Counted from the stretch's first letter, positions 45,894 through 59,651 are shown. The stretch: DNA of 64,000 bases from Adiantum capillus-veneris (GCA_014529385.2 CM043958.1:77376669-77440668); one strand, 5' to 3'. Notes: generated from the sequence alone by a model not told the origin. Numbers and translations are program-made.

Positions 45894-46796
45894 AGAATCA
45901 TATCAAAGGCTTTCTTCAAGACCACAAAGCAACAATACAATTGCTTGCATTTCAACCTGCTTTCCTTCATGAGAACACAAAGAGTACCAAGATGATCAAT
46001 GGTTTATGGTGTCAATGAAAACCCGCTTGTCTTTTTGCACACTTGCCATTCTCTTCAGCCCAATCACTTGATCTTATCTCCATTATGCACCTAAACAACT
46101 TTTCCATAAGAGACCCAATCATTATAATCCATTAGTTATTTAAAATTCTTTACATCCTCTCCTTTATGCGAAGGCTTAACCCAATTGGTGCTTCAATCTC
46201 AAGGCATACCATGTTGAAGTGCAAGGTTGAACATATCACACATCCCCTATCCATTTAATCATTTCCGGGTTGCTACCTTGAAGATCTCCCGCTTTGCAAT
46301 TGGCCAACTTTTTGAGCTCACCACACACATCCTCAATAGTAAAGAAAGAGGGCATACCAGGGAATGTACCAAAAAATGGCATCTTTTCAGCATTTGGTTG
46401 CTCATATAGCTACCTACAATGTGTGTACATTTCCACAAGACTAGAGTTGCCAAAACTCTCAATCCGCTTGTCCCTCAAATTTCTCCAAAATATTCCACAT
46501 GCACCTGCCTTTTCTTGGCCTTGAAGTAATTGATGCTTGACTTCCCATTTAGTTTCCAATGGTACGTCATATTAAAGCTTAGTCGTCCATAACTTTTGCT
46601 CAACCATTTTAGTATACATTGCTTTCCATTTGAAATCCACACAAAGAGATAACTTCTCTTACCTTTGGTTGAGATTACCATGCTTAGTTGTTTCTCCACA
46701 TGTAGGGTGAATACAAAAGATCCCATGGTCTAATTCTCGGGTCCATTGACCAAGACAAAAGCCCTCTATATGATACATGATGGCTTCAGAGAGTAG
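45894..46796 (-). pseudogene. LINE-X copy e, ORF2 endonuclease end to RT start
   Basis: The minus strand covers GQWTRELDHG-type endonuclease sequence, the linker (EKMPFFGTFPGMPSFFTIEDVCGELKKL across frames) and RT to KKAFDMI, where it passes straight into (TC)n. The right edge at 46796 is abrupt and abuts CpG-rich unrelated DNA starting TGACAAGCGC. Many frameshifts. Confidence 0.75.
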
Positions 46797-47068
46797 TGAC
46801 AAGCGCAAAGCACAAAATGGACCCCGACGGCGTCTACGCCAGGACCGTGCACGCCGAACTCGTCACGAAAAATGAACAGGGGGCACCACCTAGCTTTGAG
46901 CAGCTAGGATGCGAACAACAATGATTAAAGTAACACTAATACAGCACATTGTAGAGAGAGAGAGAGAGGCGTAGACGTAGATGATGAAAACCCCTCGGGA
47001 TGTGAGGGCAAACTTGATTCAAAGCTATATTTACAAAAACCTTAGCTTTGGCGAGATGGCAATCGTGG

Positions 47069-47123
<55 letters not shown>

Positions 47124-47977
47124 CTATAATGCACTCTCTAGGGAGGATTCCATATGTACGGAGATTCTACTCTTGTGTGTGGTGACCCTTGGAGTCAGTG
47201 TGTGTGCATGGCTTCCTTTCAAGTGCTAACTCTCAAGTGCTCCACCCCCAAGTGCCCGAGTGTTGCCCAAAATTCTACAGCACTCTTCTAGAGTGCTCAA
47301 AATTCTCCCCCTGATATTGACCTCTCAATGTTCTTTTATAGGTGCAGGCTGCATTAGTTTAGGATAATCTGATTACGTTAGGGTCCTAATCAGGAGAGAC
47401 AAAGCAAGGAGGTGGGTCCCAGATGGTTGACCCTTGCTTTGTTTTATGAGAACTTTAAAATGATATCTCCTAGGTGGGCCTTTGTGACCATCACCTAGAG
47501 AGAGGTGGGAATATACAATTGGTTTTTTATTCAAGGTTTTGGCTTGAAAACGGAAAAATAGATTACCCTATGGATGTTTACTGTGTAGATGCATCATGGA
47601 TGAGATGCCAGTGAATGGAGGGCTTTGCTGGTGTGTCGGTGTAGCGCGTTCATCACTTTCAATGCTGGTCAAGGCATGCCTTCTATTTCTTTGTTTGAAC
47701 TGTGGTCCCCATTGCGTGATTTCGTCGTTTTTCTTCGTTGCTTTGGGCGTTGGTGTTGGAATTTCTCCGGTCTTATACTTCTTGTGCGTGTGCATGGTGT
47801 GTGTGTGTGCTTGTTTGAATGTGTGCATGCGAGTGTAAGCGTGTGTGTGAGTGTGTAAGTAGGTGTGTTTTTATGCGAGTAAGTGATGTGTGTGCGTAAA
47901 AGCATGTGGTGTGTGTGTGCTTATAGTATATGGGTGAGAGAGAGACCGAGGGAGTGTGTGTGGGTATGTATATGGGG

Positions 47978-48013
<36 letters not shown>

Positions 48014-48439
48014 CTGTTTAAATCTTAACTAATAAGACATAATTGAATTTTTACATTCAAAAGACAGCTGGCCAAGGAATAATGAACTGATATGTACAAA
48101 AATAACTCAGTATCAGAATTATTTAGGTACAATGATTGTAGGAAAGAGATCCTCTTTCAGTAAGATTAGTAGTAAAAGAACTTCCCCGTTCCTCAATGAG
48201 TATTTCATTACAGTAAGGTTTCTTTCCCAAGAAAAGAAAGCCCTCCAAGATAAAATAGAGTCCTTACCTGCATCCATCCAAACAAGACAACAATTCAGCT
48301 AGCCTTGGATGTGTTTTACAGGTATCAATGGACCATAGCATTTGTTATCCATGTCCATCTTATAGGATTTAATTACTTTAGACAGGCTAGGTTATTTATT
48401 AGAACTTGTATGTTTAGCATTCTTTTCTTATTACTTCAG
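46797..48439. other. Unassigned region with simple repeats
   Basis: It starts with a CpG-rich stretch (CCCCGACGGCGTCTACGCC, 46827-46845) that may be the edge of an unidentified LTR element. It contains a (GA)n tract (47071-47120) and a GT-rich region (about 47770-48011). No gene is recognised. Confidence 0.45.
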
Positions 48440-48960
48440 AAAATGAGTGGTACATTCCACTTTCTAATCTGAGTGGTGAAGTCCACCAAGAATCCAAACA
48501 TTTCAAGATCCATAGCTCGATATCTATGCTTAAGCCCAAAAATAGCAACCATATACTTACCTTCAGAATTAGCAATCCCATGGTATCATTGGTATCCCTT
48601 TAGACAAAGAGAGGTCATGTCCGACCTTTTCTGTATAAGATGCCTAATCATTTAATTTCTATTTTTTGGACAACCAACGGTATCAGCTGAAAACACTAGT
48701 ATAGCTAGTTAGCATAGTAGCAAGACTCCCTCTTTTTAATATGGAATCCCATTTTACGAGCCATAGCTTGGAAGCTATGCCAAAGGCGAAAATACCATCC
48801 ATATACTTGCCTTCATAATCCCAAGATATCCACAAGTCATTAGCAACCCTTAAAGAATGGTAGTGTCCGGCCCTTGACTGAGTAAGATACCTTACTTGTC
48901 CATCAACCAGAGGTACTAGATGAAGTAAATAACACCCCAACCAGTTTCTTTTATATGAAA
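48440..48960 (-). repeat. Two diverged copies of a protein-like segment
   Basis: Copy 1 (about 48440-48690) and copy 2 (about 48710-48960) share ATCCATAGCTCGATATCTAT / GAGCCATAGCTTGGAAGCTA, CCATATACTT-CCTTCA and TCATGTCCGACCTTT / TAGTGTCCGGCCCTT. On the minus strand both read EGKYM..IF; copy 2 sits in a 131-codon open frame (48683-49078). In copy 1 the same site reads AGGTAAGTAT, a good 5' splice-site match. I do not recognise the protein. Confidence 0.45.
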
Positions 48961-50197
48961 TTTCAAGTGCCAAAACTGGACTTAAGCCCAGCAGCTTATC
49001 AAGCAAAGCTAACACAAATTTTTTAACAAATAACTTCCAATCCTGCAAATCATGCAACATATCATATTGCTTTAGCAAAGAGAGTAAATTAACATCTTGC
49101 AGTGGCTAAGAATGCGCACAAGCGCCAGTATTACAGCCAGTAGCGCACAACTTACAGAGCCATAAACAACCAGTAGCTACAAACCTGCAACGGCTTGAAA
49201 TAGAGCCAGTACAACAACCAATAGAAAGAAACAATCTGCGCACGTGTTCGATAGCAACTCAGCCCCATTTTATGCATAAGAGGTCTTAAGGCACATGCTA
49301 AACATGCCCCGGCACAGTATTTCAATTCAAGACCAATTAACAGTGTTTATACCAACAAGCTCCCAATTGAAGCCAAACATGCCAAAACCCATAACCAGGT
49401 ACCTTACTACAAAACCCATAACCAGGTACCTTTCTACAAAACGCAGGTAAGGTCCTAAAGTGGCAAAAAAGGTCAATATAGCAATTTGTATAGCTAACAC
49501 CATTCCCACAGGTGTTCTCCCCATTGGTATAGTCAACAAAATAGGCCAAAAAAAAGAATTGCTCTTTATGCACAGGCATTCCCAAGGCCCACAACAATGC
49601 CCAGGTGTATCAGTTACAGTTATGCAGCGGCTTTTTACAGAGTCGACCCCTACATTACTTGTAGGTACTCCCTTCAAAAAGACCATTACTTTGCTTCAAA
49701 TGCTAAGCCATATGGCTCAAAAAGTTTGTGTCTCTATGTCTAAGACAAATACACAGTATATAACTCAGACGACAACCTTCTTCACTTACCATGCAAGGTA
49801 CTGCAACAACACTTAAACAAAAACCAAAGCTTTGTAATAAGGTACCTGTGTTACTTGAGCTGCAAGCTCCATTTTAGCAGGTTTAGACAGTAGCGAAAAA
49901 AAGAGCAGAAAAAAAGACCTACTCCAGGGCTAAGTGAGGGCCAGAGTATGCCCTCACCTCAGTATATATAGGATGTCATGCACGCTCCCAGCACCAGCAG
50001 GTTGAATGCAATCGTCCGCCCTCAATTGCGCAAGCCTGTAGGCTCCATTGCCTAGGGAAGGTGATAGAGAGTGGACAGGGGCCGCCTATCCCATGTAATG
50101 ATTTCACTTCACACTTCGGTTTAAGCAGGGGCCAAGTACCCTTATGAGGCAATTTCTAATGGTATGGCAAAAAAGGGGTACCTTTATTATGCAACCA
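48961..50197. other. Unassigned region with a 119-codon frame and a TATA-like site
   Basis: A minus-strand open frame (49327-49686) has no known motif. It contains a 27-bp in-frame tandem duplication (VRYLVMGF repeated). A hairpin (TGAGGGC, 8-base loop, GCCCTCA, 49935-49956) is followed by TATATATA at 49963 on the plus strand, which could be an LTR or promoter edge. Not supported further. Confidence 0.4.
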
Positions 50198-51515
<1,318 letters not shown>

Positions 51516-51627
51516 GGGTGATGCCAAGGGAGGGGCGGCCCATTGTGGGCGCATGAGCATGGAAGGGGTGGTGGCGGTTGCATATGCAGCTTAAAAAATG
51601 TTTTTTTTTTCGTTGCTTATTATTAAG

Positions 51628-51639
51628 CTCCCCCCTGAG
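51628..51639 (-). promoter_or_regulatory. Candidate polypurine tract of the Tat element
   Basis: The minus strand reads ACTCAGGGGGGAG after the end of the integrase region, where the 3' LTR should begin. Confidence 0.4.
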
Positions 51640-51779
51640 TGGGGTTGGTTCTCGCAGCCAGGTTCCAAAAGCCGGCCATCATTAGCCCTCCCCTTCTGGC
51701 TAGAGGCATTCATGTCTCTAGCTCTGCTTCTGATTCCCTAGCAGCGGAGTTGAGGGTTCTCCCTCTTTTGTAATATCTA

Positions 51780-52802
51780 GCATGAACTCTAGATCAAACC
51801 TTAAGAAGTACCTTTTTAGCCTCCATACATTGACTCAAGTCTTGTGAAACCGACCATTTGCTTCCATTAATTTGTAGCTACCATTGGCGTATCGCTTTTT
51901 GATGATGAATGGCCCTTCTCATTTGGGCTGAAACTTCTTATCCTTCCTAGTGTCAAATCTCTTGTCGTGTCTCAACACTAACATGCCTTTCTTTAGGCCT
52001 TTTTCCTTAAGCCCTTGATTGAATGTGAATCGGCGTAGTTCTGCTTGTGTTGCATAATGGTTGATCGCATCTTCCCTACCTAGCTTGGCCTCCTTTTCAC
52101 ATACCAGATGAAAAGGGGTGAAACCTAGTGATGTTCAATGGGTAGCTTGGCCTCCTTTTCACATACCAGATGAAAAGGGGTGAAACCTAGTGATGTTCGG
52201 AATGTCGTGCGGTAGGCCCAAAGAGCGGCCATGAGATGCTTATCCCAATCACTTGTGTGGTTATTCACCTGCTTTGTGATGATCGTATAGATCATGTCGT
52301 TTACCTTTTCCACTAGACCATTGCACTATGGATAGTATGGAGTGGAGTGTCGGCATGTGATGCCTAACTTTTTCATCAATTCTCCCACTAAGTCGCCTCT
52401 GAAACCTAGCCCTCTATCAAATATTATCTCCAGAGGTGTGCCAAAGCGGCAACAAATGTGCTCAAATATGAACTTCACCACTTCTTAGGTTGTAATGCGT
52501 GTGGTGGCTGCTGCTTCCTCCCATCGGGTCATGTAGTCTACACCAACTAGAATGTACAATTTACATGGTTAATCCCTTGGTAAAGGACCAATTGCATCTA
52601 TTCCCCACTTCTCAAATGGGCCATATGAGATGATAGGAGTCTGTGGCTCATAGGTTAGTGTTTGATCACTGGATACTTGACAAGCTCTGCATGTATTACA
52701 CCAATGATGCACATCCCTATTCAAACTAGGCCAAGAGAATCCTCCCTGTAGAATCCTCCTAGTGGTAATATCTAGGGCAAAGTGACCACCGTAAAACATC
52801 AT
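51780..52802 (-). pseudogene. Tat-type gypsy integrase
   Basis: The zinc-binding part reads GGHFALDITTRRILQGG with CNTCRACQ (52569-52802). The core shows WGIDAIGPLPRD (first Asp), FDRGLGF (second Asp) and GLVEKVNDMI (Glu), followed by LWAYRTTFRTSLGFTPFHLV. A 56-base block duplicated with a 62-bp period breaks the frame near 52140. The C-terminal domain (DKRFDTRKD..KFQPKWEGPF pattern) reads to about 51780. Stops occur after LPRD and in YYP-CNG. Confidence 0.85.
52081..52198. repeat. 62-bp-period tandem duplication in Tat integrase
   Basis: TAGCTTGGCCTCCTTTTCAC to GATGTTC occurs at 52081 and 52143 without mismatch over 56 bases. The shift is not a multiple of three. Confidence 0.95.
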
Positions 52803-52926
52803 GGCAACTTGAGATTACCTCCATGATTTCACTGGAGATTGGCACTCGCCTGAGGATTTGGTCTTTGCCCTTGCAGTACAAGGTGTTGTTGACAAGGCGG
52901 TATCTTGTTGCCTTTCAAACAAGCCA

Positions 52927-53870
52927 TTATTTTTTGCCCTTGGTATACCCTTCAGGACATTCTCTTGTATCTAAGAAGCTGATTATATCAGGCATAGCAT
53001 CACTACCCTGAAAGAGGGTCAGCTTCAGTTTGATTGCTACTACTGGAACATCTTGTATTCTTTCCTTGGCTAGAGCATCTGCTTCTTGATTTTTTGCCCT
53101 AGGGACCTGAAATAACTGCACTGCTTCAAACTTTCTTAAAAGATCCTTAACTTGGCATAATTGGCCAAGCAAAACCTGATTTTTACACATCCAAGTGCCA
53201 CTTATCTGCTTTATCAAGAGCATGGCATCGCCAAACACATTTAGGCATTGAACCCCTTGCAAAACACATTGTTCTAATCCAAGAATTAGGGCCATGTACT
53301 CTGCTTTGTTGTTGGAGTGGGAGTGTAGCAACTGCCCAACACATAAGACCTTCTCCTTTTTCTCAAAATGTTGATGCCAGCTGTCTGCAGCCTGGTCCAT
53401 TGTTCTTTTGTAAGCTCCATCAAAGAAAAGAGAATGAGCTTTTTCTAGCTTAGGAATTTCTACCATTGGTGTCACTTCTTTACCTTCTGTGTTGACCTTT
53501 AGCTTCTTCTCATAGTGACGATGGGTAAGAATACTTGCTAGACTAACCCTGGTGGAGTTCTCCACTTGCATAGTGTAATTGAACTCTTGTAATCTAACAA
53601 GCCACTTAGAGATTCTAGATGAGACATCCATGTGTTGCATCACATATGGAAAAACCTCTTCCATTGTCAAAATTACAAAGGGTCTAGGCAATAGATAAGA
53701 GAGGAACTTTGTAGTGGCAAACATCAATGCAAGCACCATGTGCTCTACCGTGGTGAATCCTTTTTCTGATAGGGTCATGACACGACTATAGAAGTAGATA
53801 GGACGCATGAAAGAGGTTTGGAGGTCCTTGTGCATTAGTACGGCTCCAAGTGTATCACTCCTACACTGGG
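52927..53870 (-). pseudogene. Tat-type gypsy RNase H plus second (archaeal-like) RNase H
   Basis: A 302-codon open frame. The first part is the end of the RT-linked RNase H (PIYFYSRVMTLSEKGFTTVEHMVLALMFA, WLVRLQEFNYTMQV). The second part is an additional RNase H of the type known from the plant Tat lineage, with its acidic residues in order: FFDGAYK (Asp), NNKAEYMALILGLEQ (Glu), VFGDAMLLIKQISGTW (Asp), KNQEADALAK (Asp). This is one of the best-preserved frames in the window and identifies the lineage. Confidence 0.88.
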
Positions 53871-54712
53871 GTTAACATAAAATGGTTCGTCCTATCTAGG
53901 GGGTGCAATGGTGGGAAGTGTGGCGAGAATCTATTTCACTTTGCTAAAATTTTGCTCATTTTCTTCACTCCATAGGAAGACATCTCTATGGGTGACTTGT
54001 TGTAAAGGAAGAACCACTTGAGAGAGCAAGTGGATGAACCTGCTCAGATACCTTATCTTTTGAAGGAAAGAGACCAATCGCTTAGCTGTTGTGGGTGATG
54101 ACAAAGATACTAAAGCTTGAACCTTGCTTGGGTTAGCCTCAATTCCTTTGGCTGAAATTACATGGCCGAGAAGAGTGACCTTGCTTTCACCAATGTGACA
54201 CTTATCTACGTTAAGCTAGCCACCCAAGGTTTACAGCCTAGCCAGGCCATCATAGACCTTGCTCAAATGGAGGGAGCAATGAAAACTCGTATTGACTTAT
54301 CAAAGTATGGCTGGAAGACAAAAGTTACATAGCATTGGAATGTGGTCGGAGCATTGGTGAGGCCAAAAGGCATCACCCTGTAAGCAAAACTTCCCCTTGG
54401 TGTTATGAAAGTTGTCTTTTTTTGGTCTTCTTCTGCAATGCTAATCTGGAAGTAGCCTGAGTAGCCATCACATACTGTGTAGCGCTCATGACCTGCTAGA
54501 ATCTCGTCTTGGAATGGGAGGGAAAAATGATCCCTTTTTGTTGCTACGTTGAGGGGTTTGTAGTCTACACAAACCCTCCACTTATCGTTCTTCTTTGGTA
54601 TGACTACTACTGGAGAGAACCACTATGAGTCTTCGACGGGGTAAATGAAACCTGCCTGTAGCAAATTCCTTACCTCTTTGAGCAATGCCTCTTGTTGAAT
54701 TACCCCAAGCCT
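53871..54712 (-). pseudogene. Tat-type gypsy reverse transcriptase
   Basis: RT motifs are clear: FSPVVVIPKKNDKWRVCVDY, LPFQDEILAGHERYTVCDGY, GYFQISIAEEDQKKTTF and FAYRVMPFGLTNAPTTFQ. The frame then reads KSIRVFI and passes directly into sequence downstream of the active site, so the YxDD catalytic box is deleted. The connection (LLGHVISAKGIEANPSKVQAL, KIRYLSRFI) follows, with stops and frameshifts. Confidence 0.85.
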
Positions 54713-55494
54713 TCAGAGCTTTTGCACTACAGGCTTGCTTCCTTCCTTGAGTCTTATACGGTGTTGCACCACTGTGATGCCTGTGATCTTGTCATAACCA
54801 TCAATGAGCAGTGTGGTGAATTTACCTAGCATAGAGATGTATTCTTCTCTCTCTTCACTAGCTAACTCACTGGAGAGCATCCGATGTAACTTATTTGTAT
54901 CCACCAAGGATCGCGTACATGATGGTCCCTCTTGGTTCTTTGGTGGTGTTTCAGATTGTGTCAATCTCTTTGGATCTCTGAGGATGACTCCCATCGCTTC
55001 GATGACACTGTCGCTCTCTTCAGTTGTTGTTGTCATCTCTTCTCTCGAGGTGGTCGAAGAGTCACTGGTGAACTCATCTTCTGATGCTTCCAAGATCATG
55101 TTGCGTTGCCTCGCAGTCTTCATGTCATAAAACATGGACTTTCCTTTAGCATCCTTCATCTGGATCATTCCGGTACTCCAGTTTTACTTAGCCTCCATAG
55201 CCATGAGCCGTGGTCTTCCAAGAATGATAGGGTAGCCCTCCTCTTTGTGTGGCATGACAAAAATATCTACCTCCACTTCTGTGTTGAATGTTTTCACTTT
55301 GACTGCATTCACAATGCCTATGCACTTCACTTTGATGTTATTTTCCATTTTAGCTCAGCAAGGTGCCGGCCTACTTACTTCTAGGCCTAGATGGTGCTTC
55401 ATTTTCTCACTCATGGTGCATATTTGTGTGCCACCATCATCTATGTAGACGTTTGAGATATGTTGCCCCTTGATGTGGGCATCCATGATAGGTA
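54713..55494 (-). pseudogene. Tat-type gypsy protease and linker
   Basis: The retropepsin segment reads HISNVYIDDGGTQICTMSE, then YPIILGRPRLMAM, the motif order seen in element B (YVDGGAQICVIT, GAYPIILG). A 151-codon acidic linker (54713-55168; FTSDSSTTSREEMTTTTEES) leads to TGITVVQHRIRLKEGS before RT. The 5' side breaks at about 55495 into a LINE-X ORF1 fragment, so gag is missing. Confidence 0.82.
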
Positions 55495-56275
55495 TCTATA
55501 TCCACATTCTCTACTTTCTTTGTTTGGGCCATAGCTTGCATGAGAGAGGAATTAGGAACCATATTTCTACCTTGTACATCAGCCAAAGACATATTTGTGC
55601 ATACATTTTTCATGTCACATACATCCCAAATCATGGTGTTGAATTTCTCCTCTTTCAATGCATGGTCATAATCCACTTTGCTCATGTGCTCGTTCAAAGA
55701 TTCAAGTCCAAAAGAGAGTGTTTACATTCCTTAACTTCCTCTTCAAGTTGCATCAAAAGTGTTGTTTGCGTCTCAAGTGTCCTCTTGAGATTCTAATTCT
55801 CAATAGCAAGAACCCTTAGCATGCCATTCTCCATTGCAAGTGCCCGTAAGTTTTCACCTTCTTGTTTATAGTCTCTTACAAGACCACCAAGTATGCCATA
55901 ATCATGGTTTCCAATGTCGTTGGCTGAGTGGTTGTGTTGCTCTCTCCACAGTTATAAGATTTTGTATCATTTTTCAACACTTAGAAGATTTTGTATCATT
56001 TTCCAAAATGGTTGTGGATCTTGTTGAAGAAGAACCCTTGCGAGTGACGAAAGACATTGTACGTGAAATAAAAGATGAGAGTCAACTTCCTCGAACCTAT
56101 TCACTTCAGAGATATTGTTGCAAAAAACCTTCCATAACTTCTTCTTTTTTTGTTTTTATATCAGTGCATAGAGGTCATCGTGCTCTTCAGTTGAGGCTAT
56201 AGATCACCCAAATTCGAGTTCAAATCAAGAAGTCGTGATTAAAAGAGTAAATTGTTGTATACTAGGTCAAAAGCG
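55495..56275 (-). pseudogene. LINE-X copy f: 5' leader and ORF1 N-terminal part
   Basis: The minus strand starts after (TC)n with AGTCGCTTTTGACCTAGTA, carries the leader, then ORF1 from MSFVTRKGSSSTRST through the coiled coil to SSLMQAMAQTKKVENVDI. There it is joined to the protease of the Tat element. A short duplication repeats AAGATTTTGTATCATTTT (55964-56005). Confidence 0.72.
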
Positions 56276-56343
<68 letters not shown>

Positions 56344-56386
56344 CTATTAAAAGAGGAAGGGAAAAGAAATAGAGAGACATATAGAG

Positions 56387-56435
<49 letters not shown>

Positions 56436-56439
56436 GAGA
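56276..56439. repeat. (GA)n tracts
   Basis: GA runs at 56279-56340 and 56391-56436, separated by GA-rich sequence. They lie between LINE-X copy f and the LTR of element G copy 2. Confidence 0.95.
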
Positions 56440-56625
56440 TGTTAACGGTATGGCATCTCAAGTGAACTGCCCAATGTGATCCCCTCATTAATTTTTGCTT
56501 TTGTGTATTTATTTTACTTATTTGTCAAAGTCTCAATAGGGAAATTTACTTATATGTGTATATATGCAACCCATTTCCCCCATTGTCCACTATTAATTCA
56601 TTGCCAAGGTTGGTTGGTTCAGCAG

Positions 56626-56671
<46 letters not shown>

Positions 56672-56712
56672 TGTCCCCATTGCTCTACACTCCCACATTG
56701 TTGACTTTGACA
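56440..56712 (+). mobile_element. LTR of non-autonomous element G, copy 2
   Basis: Starts TGTTAACGG after (GA)n, ends TTTGACA. It contains (CT)n at 56628-56667 and is homologous to 43779-44084. Confidence 0.8.
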
Positions 56713-56724
56713 TGGTATCAGAGC
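56713..56724 (+). promoter_or_regulatory. tRNA-Met primer-binding site, element G copy 2
   Basis: An exact TGGTATCAGAGC abuts the LTR. Confidence 0.92.
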
Positions 56725-57888
56725 TTTGAGATTATTTCTTGCAAGGGAGAGAACCAACATCGTTGAAGAAGAGGAGATGATGAAGAGGCTAAGTGCACCG
56801 ACAGTTTTAGTGGTGTTTTGTTATGTAGCGTTCTTGGCTTCTTTGGCCACACTTTGAAAGGTGATGCAAAGAGGCCCCCAAAAATAGCGTTTTGCAATGG
56901 CGTCCTTGTGACTAGAGTTTTGGGCCTTTAGCATCGTTCTAAATTGCAGGCAAAGGGGCAGTGGCGACGATGACATTCGAAGTTGTTGGCAGCGATAGCA
57001 AGGTGGCCCATTGGAGCAATTTGAAACGCTAGGCACAAGGAGCACCACGGGAAGCCTGTCCAAAATTGTTCTGAGATGCCGGCTACAAGATGTAGCTCCA
57101 CCATTGATGGTCTACTGAGATGCTAGGACTGTGGAACAGTTTGCTGGCTTCAACATCAATGGGAGTTCCAAAAAGGTAAGAGGTGGTATCGTCATCAAGG
57201 ACAACAATTTTAAACCCCACCATAGTGATTCTTGGGGGTTTCTTTGGAGTTATATTCTAGCAGTGTTTAGAGATGCTTTGGCAAGCCCTTGGAGATGGCA
57301 CATCCCACAAATGTATTTTGAACGTCTATGGCGGTGGCAATGGGCAATGCAATGGTTTGAAATGCCTATGCCAGTAGCTTTAAACAAATAAAGGCAAAGG
57401 ATTATAGGTCCAACTCTCCACAAGGGCATTACCTTGGCATCAGTGTGGTAAAAGTGAATCAAGACCAATCATCCTCTATGAAAAGTGGACCAAGCTGTAC
57501 TCAGTTAGTGGCCTATGCTCAACCGCAATTCTCAAGAAAGTCCAGATTTTGTTGGCTCGGATTGTGAAGTCAAAAAATGGATGAGCTCGCTAGAGGACTG
57601 AGGCAAGAGCAAGCTTAACAAGTACATCAGACCAATACTCAGTTATAGCTGCCTCGCTACCCACAAGGTTTTACAAGCACTGTTATAAATGTGATACAAA
57701 GCTCTATTTGGCTTGCAAGTATGAAGCAAAAGACAAAAGTAGGAACTCACAAAGGCAAAGGAAAGCTGGACAGAGATGACGGTTATAAAGATTTTATATA
57801 GGAGATCGACATGGCACACGTGGCAATGACCACAATGGCCACAACCCCAGATTTCTAGTCATGAGGCCATTGCCACCACTAGCTTTAG

Positions 57889-57892
<4 letters not shown>
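56725..57892 (+). mobile_element. Internal region of element G, copy 2
   Basis: Homologous to 44097-45235 along its whole length and ending at the corresponding point (CCACTAGCTTTAGCCAGAGAG), followed by (GA)n. It has no pol and no 3' LTR. A frame with HCYKCDTKLYLACKYEAKDK parallels the Cys-rich stretch of copy 1. Confidence 0.6.
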
Positions 57893-57986
<94 letters not shown>

Positions 57987-58023
57987 GGGGGGGGGAGAAG
58001 GGAGAAGAGATAGATACAGAAAG

Positions 58024-58086
<63 letters not shown>

Positions 58087-58144
58087 AGGGAGAAGGGAGA
58101 AGAGATAGATAGAGAGAGAGGGGGGGGAGATAGATAGATAGACA
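57893..58144. repeat. (GA)n with G20 and GATA tracts
   Basis: Long GA runs, a G20 run (57976-57995) and GATA/GGGA-rich sequence separate element G copy 2 from the LINE-X 3' end. Confidence 0.95.
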
Positions 58145-59355
58145 AAAAGATTGTCTTATCATCCTTGGAGGTCAAATATGACCTATGGGACCAAAGTTAC
58201 ATGTGATGTAGTATGTGTGTGGGTGATGAGTGATTTTCGATGCTCCAAAATTGTGGCAATGAGAGTCGCAATGGAGAGTCCACACTTTGGCTGGGAGAGG
58301 AAAGTGTGTAGGTCTAAGTCATGGCTAAAATTGTAAGGGAAGCAAGTTCGAATTGACCATCCTTCTCCATAAATTGTTACGTGAAATCATATCAAAGGCT
58401 TTCTTAAAGTCCGAAAAGCAACAATATGCCTTTCAACTGACTTTCCTCTATGAGAATACAAAGAGTGACAAGATTATCAATGGTGCTATGGCGTTGACAA
58501 AAGCCTGCTTGTCCTTTTTCACACTTTCCATTCTCTTTAACCTAATCACTCAACTTTATCTCCATTATGCGACCAAACATCTTCAACATAAGAGACCCAA
58601 TCATTATAGTCCAATAGTTATTGACGTTCTTTACACCCCTTCGTTTATGCAAAGTCCTGACCCAATGAGTACTCCAATCACAAGGCATACCATGTTGAAG
58701 TTCAAAGCTAAACATATTACACATCCACTCATGTGTAAAATCTCCCATCCATTTAATCATTTCCGGCTTGATACCTTGAAGATCCCCCACTTTGTGAGTG
58801 GCCAACTTCTCAAGCCCACCACACACATCCTCAATAGGAAAAACATAGGGCATATACGGGAGTGAACCATAAAATGGTATCTTTTCAACATATGGTTGCT
58901 CATAAAGTTTCCTACAATGTGTGTGCATATCCACATGACTCAAGTTACCAAAGCTCTCAACCGGCTTGCTCCTCAAGTTTCTCGATAATCTTCCACATGC
59001 ACGTGCCTTTTTTCTTGGACTAGAAAAAATCAATGCTTGACTTCCCATCTTCTTCTCTTCTTTTGAATCAACGCCTCCAATGTATGCAAATGACTTTGAT
59101 AGTTGTCTTTTTCCATAGTTGCATCAAGCTTTATCGAGGACTTTTGAGCATCTTGATATTCTTTATCAAACGACATTTTGTGTGATCTATCTTTGTTGAT
59201 ACCATGGACATGCTTTATGGCAAACCATTCTTTGACACAAGAAGAAATAACTTTCTTGTTCCAATGGTGCATCATATTGAAGCTTAGTCATCCATAACTT
59301 TTCCTCAACCATTGCAATATACATTGGTGCCCGGTTGAAATCCATACGAAGTGAT
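58145..59355 (-). pseudogene. LINE-X copy d, ORF2 middle joined to the 3' end
   Basis: The minus strand starts at MDFNRAPMYIAMVEEKLWMT and continues through the linker (KEYQDAQKSSIKLDATMEKDNY), EDVCGGLEKLATHKVGDLQGI and RT start (LHKRRGVKNVNNYWTIMIGSLM) to about KKAFDM-NNLWRRM. There it jumps to the 3' untranslated block near 58352 and ends GATAAGACAATC before T/C-rich DNA. RT palm, thumb and C-terminus are deleted. Confidence 0.8.
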
Positions 59356-59651
59356 ATATAACAATGGCTGAAAATAAAGTTGGTTCCTTCATGGATGACA
59401 TGCTCAACTTTTACATGCATGATGTTGAGATGGACAAGTCTCCATATGCAGTCTTAATTGAGAGCTCACCATGCTCAAGAGAAGAATGGATGAAACATAT
59501 GTTTCTTATTTTGATATTGGGAATAAAAGTTATTTTGGATGCACTCACATGTATGATTATTTTACATACATATGTTATATTGCCTTTTCATCCAGGTGAA
59601 AAAAACATTTATGTATTTATGCTACTACTGAGCAAGAATGCTCTAGTAGAC
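59356..59651 (+). other. Short open frame of unknown origin
   Basis: MAENKVGSFMDDMLNFYMHD starts at 59364 and stays open for about 96 codons up to the LTR at 59652. No domain is recognised. It is not LINE-like. Confidence 0.3.

Noticed and set aside
49327-49686. 119-codon membrane-like minus-strand frame as a gene
   Set aside because: The hydrophobic part is inflated by a 27-bp tandem duplication, and no homologous copy or motif supports it.
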